This document shows positions 52,646 to 62,380 of a stretch of DNA of 64,000 nucleotides, piece after piece. A program made the translations under genes and the position numbers. The DNA is taken from positions 21,434-85,433 of the forward strand of contig CAMGZH010000009.1 of the NCBI GenBank assembly GCA_946182825.1, read 5' to 3'. Below the pieces are notes generated by a model. That model had not been told where the DNA came from. It did not search any database and saw nothing but the letters and a program-made list of their open reading frames with translations. The first letter of the stretch is position 1. Each line of letters opens with the position of its first letter. The DNA comes from an uncultured Lachnospiraceae bacterium (GTDB lineage: Bacteria > Bacillota > Clostridia > Lachnospirales > Lachnospiraceae).

Positions 52646-53777
52646 ATTAGATCAAATATTATATGAATCATTAACGCCCTCCCACCAGCCGTCCGATGAT
52701 CTGAATCGTCGCATCATCCGTAGGAGGTCTGATATGAACCAGAGTACAATGATCAGAAAACGACTGGCAACAGCAGCAGCATTGGGATGTGTCATTTTAG
52801 CCGGCGGTACAACGGTTTACGCGGTAAATCATTATCTGCAGCCATCGCAGATCGCCCGGGAAGCAGGAGAAAAGGATGCCCTGGCGAAGGCATTCGATTC
52901 CAAAACAGCCATCCGGGTCAACAAACATGAGACGACAGGGAACTATATTGTTACATTACTTGGAATTGTAAACGGTCAGGATTTAAAGCAGTGCATTTCA
53001 AATGAGAAGGGATCTTCCTTGCGGGGTGACCGCTCCTATGCGGCCCTTGCAATTTCCCGTACCGATCAAAAGCCAATGAAGGATGAGGCAAAGACCATAT
53101 CTCCACTCATCTGCGGCCTGAACTGGCAGGATGTGACCCTTGCCGATCTGGATGCCACACTGCATCATTTCACCAAAGACGGTATCCTCTATGAACTTTT
53201 AGAATGCGACGATCTGGAGATTTTTGCAGGACGGGGCGTCCAACTGGGCGTTACCGACCAATTCGGGGAAGAGGGAAAAGCCTTTGTCATGGACCGATCC
53301 GGAACATACCACAAAGCCAAAGGATATGCCGGCACCAATGCATTGTTTTCTCTGCCCCTCGACGCCTCAAAGGGAGATGAGGCAGCCGTAACCGCTTACC
53401 TCGAAAAAATAAAGGCAAAGAAAAACAGCACCCTGGAAAAGGATGCTGTAACATCCGAGGATACGTCGCGTTCCTCCTCTGTCGATAAACTGCAGAATAC
53501 ACTGGCCGGAATGTCTGTAACCGATGCCGCCACCTATATCCAACGGCATTTCCACAAAGTAACCTCCTTCCGATGCACCTGTGACAATAACGGAGATGTG
53601 TCGTGGGATGAAACAAAAACGGTCTCTTCCGGAATGGTCAATATTTCAGGGTATCCAAAGGATGTACCTTCCTATTGCCAGCTGGATACTGACGGAACGA
53701 TGGAAGGTACAAATCTAATGCTTGTTACCCCGCATAAAAACAACCGGGTAACCTTTGACATTTACACGATAAACTAA
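52638..53777 (+). CDS. Membrane-anchored protein, probable anti-sigma factor
   Basis: 379 residues, with a cytoplasmic N-terminal part (about 1-40), one transmembrane helix (about 46-65, AAALGCVILAGGTTVYAV), and a large extracellular region. The extracellular part has a DUF4179-like pattern after the helix (KDALAKAFDSKTAIRVNKHETTGNYIVTLLGIVNG) and a less clear second half (about 210-379). Start overlaps the sigma gene by 8 bases, so the two are co-translated. The 3' end overlaps the convergent lipoprotein gene by 4 bases. I infer it holds the sigma factor at the membrane and senses an external signal; the sensing domain is not recognised. Confidence 0.78.
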   Translation: MSKLDQILYESLTPSHQPSDDLNRRIIRRRSDMNQSTMIRKRLATAAALGCVILAGGTTVYAVNHYLQPSQIAREAGEKDALAKAFDSKTAIRVNKHETTGNYIVTLLGIVNGQDLKQCISNEKGSSLRGDRSYAALAISRTDQKPMKDEAKTISPLICGLNWQDVTLADLDATLHHFTKDGILYELLECDDLEIFAGRGVQLGVTDQFGEEGKAFVMDRSGTYHKAKGYAGTNALFSLPLDASKGDEAAVTAYLEKIKAKKNSTLEKDAVTSEDTSRSSSVDKLQNTLAGMSVTDAATYIQRHFHKVTSFRCTCDNNGDVSWDETKTVSSGMVNISGYPKDVPSYCQLDTDGTMEGTNLMLVTPHKNNRVTFDIYTIN

Positions 53778-54712
53778 TCTTCCTTTGACAGATATTCCGG
53801 ACGCATCAGACACTTGTCATAAAAGGTATACTCCGGCGTCCGGAAGGGGTATACCACCTCATCTTCATAATACCAGGGGTCTTCCTCATGGGCGTTGTTT
53901 TTCAGCACATGGAACTGTTGTGCCGGCATATAACCCTGCGCCAGAAGGAAGGCCTTTTTCCCGTTATGTTCACAGGTATCCACCACCATGACCACATGTC
54001 CCGGAGATCCGCCTTTGATAAAAATATCCCCGATCCTGATATCTTTCGTCTTGACCGGTTTTGATTCCTTCTCCAAAGACAGCGTACTGGCGTAACTGAA
54101 TACCGTCTCCAGATAACTTTCAAAGGATGCATCCGAACCCGATGCGGCTCCGCCACCTTTCCAAAAGACCCGGTTGCCGTTTACACCAATACGTCTTCCA
54201 CTCTTGTAGCTCTTCCAGTCGCATGCAAATCCATTGACAAAGTGAAACAAGATCCGATTCTCCCTTCCGGAAGCTCGCATATATTCAGCATACACCCGGA
54301 TAACAGAATCTGCGCACTGCTGCAGATCCTTCTTCCCTAAATGCATGTTAAAAACACAGGCGGCATTCCCGGAATCCTTTTCATTCCCATCGTATAAAAG
54401 AATCGGACTTTGATCCGGTAATACCGCATAGTTTCTCAGGAATGTTCCCAGGCTGTCTGCCTTTTCCTTTGTTCGCCGATAGTCCTTTGGAACACAGATC
54501 CTCTCTGCAAGAGTATTCCCCTTTTCATCGATCAATGACACCTCCGGTTCCTGTTCCTGCTCCTGCTTCTGCGCCTTAGTGACCTCCTGCTTCGAAGAAG
54601 ACCTTCGATCGGAATTCGACGGATTCACCGCCGCACTTTTGCACCCAGCTAACAACGAAACCACAAGCATTCCCGACATCATCTTAACAAACGCTTTTCT
54701 CCTCATGACCAT
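53774..54712 (-). CDS. Lipoprotein with DUF4846-type domain
   Basis: 312 residues. Seen: lipoprotein signal with VVSLLAGC (lipobox Cys near residue 24), a short Glu/Gln-rich linker, then a domain fitting DUF4846 as I recall it (ERICVPKDYRRTKEKADSLGTFLRNY, ILFHFVNGFACDWKSYKSGRRI, GSPGHVVMVVDTCEHNGKKAFLLAQGYMPAQ). The GHVVMVVD ... AQGYMPAQ pattern resembles an NlpC/P60-like fold with a His in the middle, but I cannot confirm catalysis. Among several in-frame ATGs I chose 54712, which has GGGGAGA upstream. It is convergent with the anti-sigma-like gene, and no other cell-wall enzyme is near. Confidence 0.78.
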   Translation of the reverse strand: MVMRRKAFVKMMSGMLVVSLLAGCKSAAVNPSNSDRRSSSKQEVTKAQKQEQEQEPEVSLIDEKGNTLAERICVPKDYRRTKEKADSLGTFLRNYAVLPDQSPILLYDGNEKDSGNAACVFNMHLGKKDLQQCADSVIRVYAEYMRASGRENRILFHFVNGFACDWKSYKSGRRIGVNGNRVFWKGGGAASGSDASFESYLETVFSYASTLSLEKESKPVKTKDIRIGDIFIKGGSPGHVVMVVDTCEHNGKKAFLLAQGYMPAQQFHVLKNNAHEEDPWYYEDEVVYPFRTPEYTFYDKCLMRPEYLSKED

Positions 54713-54881
54713 ACGTTTCTCCCCTTTCATACCTCCCCTGTTCTCAGGACACACGTACCTTCCCTAACACAGCGAACAGCAACATGGCGCAATACGGACA
54801 GCAGAATAAACCGGCCGGAATGTCTGCAACCGACGCGCTTTTGAACGATTTGTTATGTACAATGTCCATATTACAACGAAG

Positions 54882-54931
54882 CTGCAGTTTCTTCAAATTC
54901 GACTGCCTCAGAAAATGTGAAGAAACTGCAG
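54882..54931 (-). terminator. Long inverted repeat spanning the AEC carrier stop codon
   Basis: Perfect 14-bp arms (CTGCAGTTTCTTCA and its complement) around a 22-base loop that contains the stop at 54908-54910. No T-run follows, so it is not a classic terminator; it may stabilise the 3' end or act as a weak terminator for the nine-gene run. Confidence 0.45.
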
Positions 54932-55834
54932 TATCATCTGTAAAAGTGGAATGGTAAATACCGATAACAACGTTGTAAAAGCGACACACTCCGTTGAAAG
55001 CTTCTGCCCGGTTTTGAACTGCTCCGTGAACATAACAACCATACTTCCGACCGGCGTTCCAAACACGATCAGACAGACATGCAACATCTCGGTTCTTACC
55101 CCGGCCTTCCACAAGATCAGGATCAAAATCAGCGGAAGCATCAACAGCTTTACCACGGAAAACAACACAATGCCTCTGTCCGTTATAAGTTCCCTTAGCC
55201 TTGTGCCATAAAAGGAGGCTCCAATCACCATCATGGAAAGCGGAGCTGCAATACTTCCAAGCATCCGAAGGGGTTCATACAAAAGCCCGTGACATGGAAC
55301 CGAAAAAATATAGATCAGCATCGCCCCCACCGCGGCGACACTGCCGGGATTGACCAGACTTTTCAACAGATCTGCGGCAGAGGTGCTCTTTCCACTGCCA
55401 CAGATTCTTCGCACCCCATAGGTATAGATCAGCAGGTCATAGGGAATCTGAAACACCGTGATGTAGAAAAACTCCTTGGGGCCATACACCATCTTCACCA
55501 GTGGAATTCCCATAAAACCGATGTTGGAAAATATCAGCATCAATTCATAGATCGTTTGGTTCTCCCCATGAAAAAGCATTGTCACCGCTCTGCTTACCGC
55601 TATGAGCACGGCATAGATCAGAAAGGAAAAACCAACGATCCGAAGCAGTTGGAACATAGAAACATGAAAGGAGCTTTCCATACTCGCACTGAGGATCAGT
55701 GCCGGATTTGCGATCTGCGTTACCAGAAGAGACAGGGGCGTGGCCGCTTGTTCCGATAACACCTTACCTCGCAGAGCACAATATCCTACCAGCATAAGAG
55801 AAAACAGGATCAGCATCTGTCGAAATAAGATCAT
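54908..55834 (-). CDS. AEC-family (auxin efflux carrier-like) transporter
   Basis: 308 residues with about ten membrane helices in two five-helix halves. Seen: LMLVGYCALRGKVL, ALILSASMESSFHVS in the first half and GTPVGSMVVMFTEQF in the second, with family-typical polar residues in the helix breaks. Bacterial AEC proteins such as MleP carry malate or other organic acids. It overlaps the 2-hydroxyacid dehydrogenase stop by four bases (ATGA) and is the last gene of the nine-gene run, so I infer that it exports the pathway product, probably a hydroxy acid. The inverted repeat at its 3' end spans the stop codon. Confidence 0.85.
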   Translation of the reverse strand: MILFRQMLILFSLMLVGYCALRGKVLSEQAATPLSLLVTQIANPALILSASMESSFHVSMFQLLRIVGFSFLIYAVLIAVSRAVTMLFHGENQTIYELMLIFSNIGFMGIPLVKMVYGPKEFFYITVFQIPYDLLIYTYGVRRICGSGKSTSAADLLKSLVNPGSVAAVGAMLIYIFSVPCHGLLYEPLRMLGSIAAPLSMMVIGASFYGTRLRELITDRGIVLFSVVKLLMLPLILILILWKAGVRTEMLHVCLIVFGTPVGSMVVMFTEQFKTGQKLSTECVAFTTLLSVFTIPLLQMILQFLHIF

Positions 55835-56841
55835 AGTTCGTCTCCAACCGTTTCACAACCGATATACCCCTGAATACCGTCTGTTTCCCCCGCCAGGAAC
55901 AATCCCATACTTCGGCCGCTGATCTCTTCCAGTGCCCGGTTGGAATCCTCCGAATAGAATGCACTGTGGGGTGTCAGCAGCACATTGGGCATGGAAACAA
56001 AGGGGCAGGTCGCAAGCTTCGGATCTTCATCTTCTAAAACATCCAGTCCGGCAGAAAGGATCTGTCCCTCTTCCAGTGCCTTTTGAAGCGCCGCTTCATC
56101 TACACTTCCGCCTCTTCCCACATTGATGAAGATCGGAGTCCGCTTTAATCCCCGGAAGAACGCCCCATTAAAGTAGTGCTTTGTGGCTTCGTTTAAAACC
56201 ATGTGATTGATCATCGCATCCGATGTTGCCTGGGCAACCTCCTTGGACACCAGTGTCACACGGCTGTCCCTTGCCGCCTCCTCTGTTGCATAGGGATCCA
56301 CCGCCTGAACGGTCATTCCCAATGCATTCGCAAGCTTTGCCGTCATCCGTCCGATCCTTCCGAGACCGAAGATCGTCAGGGTCAGATGATCCAGGGTCCG
56401 CCTCGGAGCCCTGTCCATATACTTCCATTTCTTTTTCCGGCAGATGTCATCATGGTATTCCGGCATCCGTTTATTCAAAGCCATCAGCATGGAGATGGCG
56501 TGTTCCGCCACCTCTCTTGTACAATAGGATGTAATATGACTCATGGCCACCCCATGGTCAGCCAAAGCTTCCATATCCAGGGAATTATAGCCGGTTGCGT
56601 TGACGGAAATGAAACGCAGGTTGGGGGCCTTCTCCAAAAATGCCCGATCCACCGGAAGGAACGCGGTGATCAGCCCCGTGGCCTGCTGCAGGATCCTCCA
56701 GAATTCCGGTGTCCCATAAGGTTCTACCAGAAATTCCAGCTTCTCCCCTCCATGTCCTTTGTATGCCTTTTCCACTGCTTCTTTGGTAAGCTCATAGCTG
56801 TTTAAAAGCTGATCCTCATAGTCACTAGCAAGCACGATCAT
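55831..56841 (-). CDS. D-isomer-specific 2-hydroxyacid dehydrogenase
   Basis: 336 residues of the D-lactate / D-2-hydroxyisocaproate dehydrogenase type, reducing a 2-oxo acid to a D-2-hydroxy acid with NADH. Seen: the Rossmann motif FGLGRIGRMTAKLANALGM (about 160-178), catalytic Arg in NVGRGGSVDEAAL (about 240), Glu in LDVLEDEDP (about 265), and His in LLTPHSAFYSED (about 295). The catalytic triad is in place. It overlaps the aminotransferase stop by 17 bases and the AEC carrier start by four bases, so it is firmly inside the run. Substrate likely the 2-oxo acid made by the aminotransferase, which is inference. Confidence 0.9.
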   Translation of the reverse strand: MIVLASDYEDQLLNSYELTKEAVEKAYKGHGGEKLEFLVEPYGTPEFWRILQQATGLITAFLPVDRAFLEKAPNLRFISVNATGYNSLDMEALADHGVAMSHITSYCTREVAEHAISMLMALNKRMPEYHDDICRKKKWKYMDRAPRRTLDHLTLTIFGLGRIGRMTAKLANALGMTVQAVDPYATEEAARDSRVTLVSKEVAQATSDAMINHMVLNEATKHYFNGAFFRGLKRTPIFINVGRGGSVDEAALQKALEEGQILSAGLDVLEDEDPKLATCPFVSMPNVLLTPHSAFYSEDSNRALEEISGRSMGLFLAGETDGIQGYIGCETVGDEL

Positions 56842-57904
56842 ATTGTTTCTCCCTGATTTCTCCCAACTTCAAAAGAACCTGCTTCATTTCCTCTTCGGTT
56901 CCGATGGTAATACGAAGATACTCATTGATCCGCTGGTCACTGTAGTGACGAACCAGAATTCCGGACTTCTTCAATTCCCTGCAAAGCACCTTGGCCGGTA
57001 CATCCGGACAATGGAAAAATGCAAAGTTCGTCGTTGTCCGGATCACGCCAAAGCCCATGTCCTCCAGAGCATCTTCAAACATTTCCCGAACCCGCTCCAC
57101 TTCATTGATACACCGGTGAAAATAGTCCTTGTCCTGGATGGCGGCAGCACCACCCACAATGGCAAGTGTGCTCATATTGAAGGGATTGAATGCAAACTTG
57201 ATCTTGTTCATATCCGAAATGATATCTGCAGAAGAAATCGCAAATCCGATACGGGCACCCGGCATATTTCTTGACTTGGAGAAGGTCTGGATCACCACAA
57301 GATTGCTATACTTTCGCACGAGATCCACACAGGACTCATTTCCGTAATCCACATAGGCCTCATCAATGATCACCATACGCTTTGGATCCTGCGCCACAAT
57401 ACGTTCAATGTCCGAAACCGGAATAGCCTTTCCCGTAGGATTGTTGGGATTCGCCAGAATAACATCCCGATCCGTATGCACATAGTCCTCCACATCGATA
57501 CTCAGATCCTTCTTTAACGGAAACTGTACAAAATTCAGGCGGTAGGTGGTGGCATAGGTCCGGTAAAAATCGTAGGTAATATCCGGGAAACATACCTTCA
57601 TTCCCGGCTTAAAAAAGCTCATCATACAAAAACCCAGAACTTCATCTGCCCCGTTGCCTACGAAGACCTGCTCCGCCGGAAATCCGTATTCCTCGCCAAT
57701 GGCCTTTCGCAATTCCATACAATGGGGATCAGAATAATGAGCCATGGATTTTACCTCGGTAGAATTCATCGCCTCCAGCACTTTCGGCGATGGAGGATAG
57801 GATGACTCATTGGCATTTAATTTCAAATATTCTCTGTCTTTTGGCATTTCACCCGGCACATAGGATTCCATGTGTTCGTATTCATCTAAAAAAAAGTAAC
57901 TCAT
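56825..57904 (-). CDS. Class I/II aminotransferase, HisC-like
   Basis: 359-residue PLP enzyme of the histidinol-phosphate aminotransferase branch. Seen: LKLNANESSYPPSPKVLEAM (the family start), FVGNGADEVLGF, NPNNPTGKAI, IIDEAYVDYG (PLP-binding Asp and Tyr), and TFSKSRNMPGARIGFA with the Lys that binds PLP (about 217). The length is normal for HisC, but no other his gene is nearby, and the PHP phosphatase is 13 kb away. In this setting it more likely transaminates an amino acid to a 2-oxo acid. It follows the deiminase-like gene by 12 bases and overlaps the dehydrogenase. Confidence 0.85.
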   Translation of the reverse strand: MSYFFLDEYEHMESYVPGEMPKDREYLKLNANESSYPPSPKVLEAMNSTEVKSMAHYSDPHCMELRKAIGEEYGFPAEQVFVGNGADEVLGFCMMSFFKPGMKVCFPDITYDFYRTYATTYRLNFVQFPLKKDLSIDVEDYVHTDRDVILANPNNPTGKAIPVSDIERIVAQDPKRMVIIDEAYVDYGNESCVDLVRKYSNLVVIQTFSKSRNMPGARIGFAISSADIISDMNKIKFAFNPFNMSTLAIVGGAAAIQDKDYFHRCINEVERVREMFEDALEDMGFGVIRTTTNFAFFHCPDVPAKVLCRELKKSGILVRHYSDQRINEYLRITIGTEEEMKQVLLKLGEIREKQYDRAC

Positions 57905-57916
57905 CTTTCTCTCCTT

Positions 57917-58753
57917 CTATTCTCGAATCAGCGGGAAGGTCATGCAGTGCGGTCCGCCGCCTGCCTTTAGGATCTCCGTTACCGGAAGCTCGATCACACG
58001 CATGCCATGATCTTTCAACTGTTGGTTGACCTGTGTATTTCTGGAAAGGGACATGACTCTGTGATCGCCTAGTGCCTGAAGATTACAACCATGAAGGAAG
58101 ATCGCCTCTTCCTCCACCCGGATCAGATCAATATCCATCGCTTTTAATTTCTTACGGAACTCCTCCGGAAGTCCTTCTTCATAGGTAACCGCCAGATGAT
58201 CATCCACCAGGTTAAAGCACATATCCAGATGCAGATAGGCAGGATTCAGTGGAACTCCAATGACCTCATAGCCCAGGGGCTGCAGTTGTCTTCGGATCTC
58301 CTCCACGCCCTCTGGGTTACTCCGGTCTGCCATGCCGATGGCAATGGTCTTCTCATTTAAGAACATGAAATCTCCACCTTCAAACAAGCCCTTTTCCACT
58401 CTTGCAATACATGGGATCTTCAGCTCCTCCATCCGCTTTTCATAGTCCACATGCTCCTTATAACGAAGGTCCAGCTTGAAGTTTCCCAGGATATAACCTT
58501 CTTTTACACAACCGCCAAAATCTCTTGCAAACACGCTATTCGGCCGCATCGGATCCGCATCCAGATACACAACTTCCACACCCTCATGATGATAGGCATC
58601 GGTCAAAAGCCTGTGTTCCTTTTCCATCAGGGCCACATCCAGTATCGTGTCCTTCCATTTTCTTGCAATCTCATTGATGGGTGCCGGCTTCAGATAGGTC
58701 GGTCTGCTGACCAGAACCTTTTTTAGTATTCCTGTTCCGTTTTTTACAAACAT
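57917..58753 (-). CDS. Arginine deiminase / DDAH-like guanidino-modifying enzyme
   Basis: 278 residues of the pentein (guanidine-modifying) superfamily, which contains arginine deiminase, dimethylarginine dimethylaminohydrolase and amidinotransferases. Seen: FARDFGGCV, LFEGGDFMF (about 131-139, substrate contact), the His site LHLDMCFNLVDDH (about 182-194), and the catalytic Cys in GGGPHCMTFPL near the C-terminus. A longer frame begins at 58873, but the ATG at 58753 has GGGAGGAG upstream and gives the usual DDAH-like size. It overlaps the RocB-like gene end by ten bases. Likely reaction: hydrolysis of a guanidino group, for example arginine to citrulline and ammonia; the substrate is inferred. 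Confidence 0.83.
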   Translation of the reverse strand: MFVKNGTGILKKVLVSRPTYLKPAPINEIARKWKDTILDVALMEKEHRLLTDAYHHEGVEVVYLDADPMRPNSVFARDFGGCVKEGYILGNFKLDLRYKEHVDYEKRMEELKIPCIARVEKGLFEGGDFMFLNEKTIAIGMADRSNPEGVEEIRRQLQPLGYEVIGVPLNPAYLHLDMCFNLVDDHLAVTYEEGLPEEFRKKLKAMDIDLIRVEEEAIFLHGCNLQALGDHRVMSLSRNTQVNQQLKDHGMRVIELPVTEILKAGGGPHCMTFPLIRE

Positions 58754-60432
58754 GATTCTCCTCCCAAATACGCAAAATGCTTCAACGTTACTCTTAACAA
58801 ATGGGGCAGCACCTCGAAGGTGTACGGAATGTGAACCCGCTCCGTCCATTTGTGGGCATCTTTTCCATAACAACCGAAATCCACGGCCGGCACATTCAGC
58901 TCCCGTATCTTCTCGAGAGGAACCGGATAGAGTCGTTCCATCACCGGAAAATTATCTTTTAAGGTTTGTATGGATTCCTCTGAATCATCGATCTTTAGAT
59001 AGCTGCTATCGGATAAGCTCGGGAAGAAATGCATCAGACGATAGGTAAGATCTGTGTCCTGTTCCATGGTTGCTACGATCTCTTTTATATCCTGTTCCAG
59101 ATCCGCACATTCCTTTTGCAACATGTTGTGCGGACAGTAAGGCGGAGCAAAATAGATCACGATCACAGAATCATTGATTCCAAGTTCACCCAGCAGATAC
59201 CGGATGATCTCCACCGGGATCTCCCGCAGGTCGGTTCCCTTTTTCTCCTCTGCCAGAGCGATCTGCTGTTCCTTCTCCTTTATATGTTCACGGGAAGCTC
59301 CGGTCCTTTTCATCACAGCTTCCACCAGTTCCTCATACAGCATCACCTGCTTATGAGACGGGGCCGCCGCCTTTTTCCCCTCCGACTTCTGATGGCCCAG
59401 GAAAGCTCCGGTTTTAAAATACCGTGCCGCTTCTCTTTCCACCAGCTGCTTCGTATCGGAAAACGCATCCTCTGCTGCCTTCACCAGCTTCTTTTCGATG
59501 GATCCGATCTCCTCGTTATATACAAACCAGTTAAAATAAACAAGGGCTTCCTTTGCCGTCTGAACGTTATACCACGGCTTCAGATCCTTCATTTTCAATA
59601 CGGAAGGCGGCATGGAAGCCTCCCCGTCGTAGACATCGCTGTAATCCATGTTCAAATGGATCCGGTCAACCAGTCTGGCGGCTGTATATGACGCATCCAT
59701 TCCTTCAAAACACTGTCCCACATGGGTTTCCTTTCCCCTGATATAAAAACAGGGCAGAAGCTTTCCCACCACACCGGTGTACAGAGTGATCTTCGGATCT
59801 CCCTCATACAAAGGACAGGTATAATCATTATTAATGGCCAGCTGATAGGTCAGTCCGTACTCCTTTTTCCAACGCAACAGTGTATCGATTCCCTCCAGGA
59901 TTCCGGTATGCAGGTTTTCCTCCACAGGATTCAGTGAGATGACCACATTTCCCGAAAGCTGCGAAACATGATTGGAAAGCCATTCCACCAGCGAAATAAA
60001 GACCGCATCTCCACTTTTCATATCACAGGATCCGCGTCCAAAAAAATACGCTCCGGATTCCAGATCCCTTTTCACCTCTTCCGGCAGATCCACAGTCTTC
60101 ATACGCTCCATCAGAGCGTCCGGATCAAAGGCAACATCCTTTAATCCGCCAAAATCCTCCACCCCCACGGTGTCGGTATGTCCATGCAAAAGAAGGGTCT
60201 TTGCCTCCCGTCTTTTCTCTCCGATCACCAGTGCCATTACATTCCTGCGACCAAACGGATCATCCTTTAACCCGGTAACAGCCAACTGTTCCGGATGCTT
60301 TTGAAAGTACGGCATTGCCGTAAATACCTGTTCCAAATATTCTGCTATGTGCCGCTCGCCTTCTGTCGTATTTACACTTGGAATACGAACCATTTCTTTG
60401 GCGATCTCCAAAGCACGCTCATCTCGTTCCAA
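58744..60432 (-). CDS. RocB-like M20-family metallohydrolase
   Basis: 562 residues, about the length of the arginine-utilisation protein RocB of Bacillus, a member of the M20/peptidase-ArgE fold whose exact reaction is unproven. Seen: LLLHGHTDTVGVEDFGG (metal-binding His-Asp, about 100-116), FGRGSCDMKSGDAV (Asp, about 160), SLNPVEEN (Glu pair), HVGQCFEGMDAS, and the C-terminal GCYGKDAHKWTE with its closing His. The frame opens at 60510 (TTG) but inside the PucR gene; a TTG at 60432 with GAGGAGAC upstream is better placed, and I use it. It sits between PucR and the deiminase-like gene. Confidence 0.82.
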   Translation of the reverse strand: MERDERALEIAKEMVRIPSVNTTEGERHIAEYLEQVFTAMPYFQKHPEQLAVTGLKDDPFGRRNVMALVIGEKRREAKTLLLHGHTDTVGVEDFGGLKDVAFDPDALMERMKTVDLPEEVKRDLESGAYFFGRGSCDMKSGDAVFISLVEWLSNHVSQLSGNVVISLNPVEENLHTGILEGIDTLLRWKKEYGLTYQLAINNDYTCPLYEGDPKITLYTGVVGKLLPCFYIRGKETHVGQCFEGMDASYTAARLVDRIHLNMDYSDVYDGEASMPPSVLKMKDLKPWYNVQTAKEALVYFNWFVYNEEIGSIEKKLVKAAEDAFSDTKQLVEREAARYFKTGAFLGHQKSEGKKAAAPSHKQVMLYEELVEAVMKRTGASREHIKEKEQQIALAEEKKGTDLREIPVEIIRYLLGELGINDSVIVIYFAPPYCPHNMLQKECADLEQDIKEIVATMEQDTDLTYRLMHFFPSLSDSSYLKIDDSEESIQTLKDNFPVMERLYPVPLEKIRELNVPAVDFGCYGKDAHKWTERVHIPYTFEVLPHLLRVTLKHFAYLGGESCL

Positions 60433-60460
60433 CCTTGTCTCCTCTCTATGGCATATCCTG

Positions 60461-61630
60461 TCAAAACGCTTCAAAATAATTTTCCACTCCTGCCTTATAT
60501 TGGAAGGCAAACCAGATTGCCTGCTGGTACTCCATATCCTTTCCTTCCAGGTTCAGTATCTCCTGGGATTTCTTTATCCTGTACCGGACGGTATTCACAT
60601 GAATGGACATGTTCTCTGCCGTCTTTTTAATATCACAATCATTCGCCACATATGCTCGGATGGTCTCATAGATCTCAAGCCCCAGCTCACAGTTTGCATC
60701 CTTTAGCTTTCTAAGAATGCTGTTACAATAATTCCGCATCCAGACATTGTCCCGGTTGGGAAGGATCATCTGCCAGATCCCCATGTCTCCAAACCTGCAC
60801 TGTTGCATTCCGTTTTTCACAGCATATCGTTGGGCATACACCGCCTCCCGGATCTCATTTGCGATCTTATCCGTCTCGTAACTTCCGGAACTGATACCGA
60901 TCAAATATCGGTCCGTTTGGAGTCCCAGTTCCAACAGCTTTTCTTTCACCGCTTTTTCATCCATCCCCATGGCACAGACCAGAATGCCAAACTGATAGGG
61001 AAGGATCTCCCATCCATCGATTTTTCGATTGCGCAAACTCTGGATCCTGTGTTGAAATTCATAGGTGTTTCTGGGATGTTTTGACACCAGATAAAAGAAC
61101 TGATAGGGAGCACGAAAGGAGCTGATGATCTCTCCCGCTGTGGCAAGTCTGGTTGCTGAACTGACCTTGTGCTGAAGAATAAAATTGATCTTCTCCTCCA
61201 TCTGCACCAGGTTCTCGCTGGACTCAATGGCCTTCGTCAGTCCGATCACAACATTTTCCGAATAGGTTTTCTCCGATGACACTAAGATGATCGGAAGATT
61301 TTTACTCTCTGCAAATGCTATCACCTCACGGGGTAAACTTTTGAAAAAAGCCTGAATGATGGCAATCGCACTGACCCCATCCACGTACAGCTGCCGGATC
61401 ACACCAGGGATCATATCTTCTCGATCCTTGGCAAACAACATGGATGTCACCACAATGGATTTCTGATCGAAGATTCCATCCGGAGACTCCCCCGGGGGAA
61501 CCTGGGCATCGTATTCATAATCCAGCAGATTCACATGCTCCACCGTCCTTGCTAGACCACCTCGTCCGGCCACCAGTGTAAAATTATCTGCCACCGGTAG
61601 TTCAAGTATCTCCGCAACCGTCAGACTCAT
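60461..61630 (-). CDS. PucR-family transcriptional regulator
   Basis: 389 residues. Seen: N-terminal PucR-type sensory domain (VAEILELPVADNFTLVAGRGGLARTV and IVVTSMLFAKDRE, about 1-130), a middle GGDEF-like fold region without catalytic motif, and the C-terminal helix-turn-helix of the PucR/CdaR type (NDCDIKKTAENMSIHVNTVRYRI, about 335-365). PucR-type proteins usually activate neighbouring catabolic genes when the substrate is present. It lies between the importer genes and the enzymes, in the same direction, 28 bases from each neighbour, so it probably governs the whole run. No clear operator was found in the short gaps. Confidence 0.88.
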   Translation of the reverse strand: MSLTVAEILELPVADNFTLVAGRGGLARTVEHVNLLDYEYDAQVPPGESPDGIFDQKSIVVTSMLFAKDREDMIPGVIRQLYVDGVSAIAIIQAFFKSLPREVIAFAESKNLPIILVSSEKTYSENVVIGLTKAIESSENLVQMEEKINFILQHKVSSATRLATAGEIISSFRAPYQFFYLVSKHPRNTYEFQHRIQSLRNRKIDGWEILPYQFGILVCAMGMDEKAVKEKLLELGLQTDRYLIGISSGSYETDKIANEIREAVYAQRYAVKNGMQQCRFGDMGIWQMILPNRDNVWMRNYCNSILRKLKDANCELGLEIYETIRAYVANDCDIKKTAENMSIHVNTVRYRIKKSQEILNLEGKDMEYQQAIWFAFQYKAGVENYFEAF

Positions 61631-61657
61631 TTCAAATCCCCCCTACGTGTCCCATGA

Positions 61658-62380
61658 TCAAAGAATCTTCGAAAGGAATTCCCTGCATCTCGGATTCTTC
61701 GGATGTGAGAAGAAGTTTTCCGGATCATTTTCTTCCACAATATATCCGCCATCCATGAACAGGATCCTGCTTGCCACGTTCTTGGCAAATCCCATCTCAT
61801 GCGTTACAACCACCATATTCATTCCGCTGTCTGCCAGCTCTGTCATTACATCCAGCACCTCACCTACCATCTCCGGATCAAGGGCTGAGGTCGGTTCATC
61901 AAAGAGCATGACCTTCGGCTTCATCGCCAAAGATCTTACAATGGCAACACGCTGTTGCTGTCCGCCGGATAACTGGGACGGATAGGCATCGGCCTTGTCC
62001 GCCAGACCGATCCGTTTCAGAAGGGAAAGTGCCAGCTCTTTTGCCTCCGCCTTTTTCATCTTCTTTGTTTTCACCGGAGCAAGAATGATGTTGTCCATAA
62101 TGGTCAGATTCTCAAACAGATTAAAGTGCTGAAACACCATTCCCATCTGCTGTCTTACCGTACCAAGATCCGTATTCTCATCCGTCAGCTCCCTGTCGTT
62201 GAGCCAGATCTTTCCGCCTGAGGGTGCCTCCAGCATATTCAAGCATCGCAGGAAGGTACTTTTTCCGGATCCGGAAGGCCCCAGTACAACAATTTTTTCT
62301 CCGTCTTTGATCTCACAGGAGATTCCCTTTAAGACTTCCGTCTCACCATAGGTTTTCTTCAAATTCTCAACACGTAGCAT
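61658..62380 (-). CDS. Polar amino acid ABC importer, ATP-binding protein
   Basis: 240 residues of the GlnQ/HisP type. Seen: [14 protein letters not shown], Walker [10 protein letters not shown] (about 35-43), Q-loop in [13 protein letters not shown], signature [16 protein letters not shown] (about 134), Walker [15 protein letters not shown] and the His switch in VVTHEMGFA. All active-site parts are present. A longer frame starts at 62410; the ATG at 62380 has AGGAGG ten bases upstream and overlaps the permease end by 14 bases. It energises the permease and binding protein encoded just upstream. Confidence 0.93.
   Translation of the reverse strand: MLRVENLKKTYGETEVLKGISCEIKDGEKIVVLGPSGSGKSTFLRCLNMLEAPSGGKIWLNDRELTDENTDLGTVRQQMGMVFQHFNLFENLTIMDNIILAPVKTKKMKKAEAKELALSLLKRIGLADKADAYPSQLSGGQQQRVAIVRSLAMKPKVMLFDEPTSALDPEMVGEVLDVMTELADSGMNMVVVTHEMGFAKNVASRILFMDGGYIVEENDPENFFSHPKNPRCREFLSKIL

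Noticed and set aside
54811..54837. Short near-match (GGCCGGAATGTCTG core) to 53506-53519 inside the anti-sigma-like gene
   Set aside because: A 14-base identity is expected by chance several times within 64 kb, and the flanks do not match, so I do not call a duplication.
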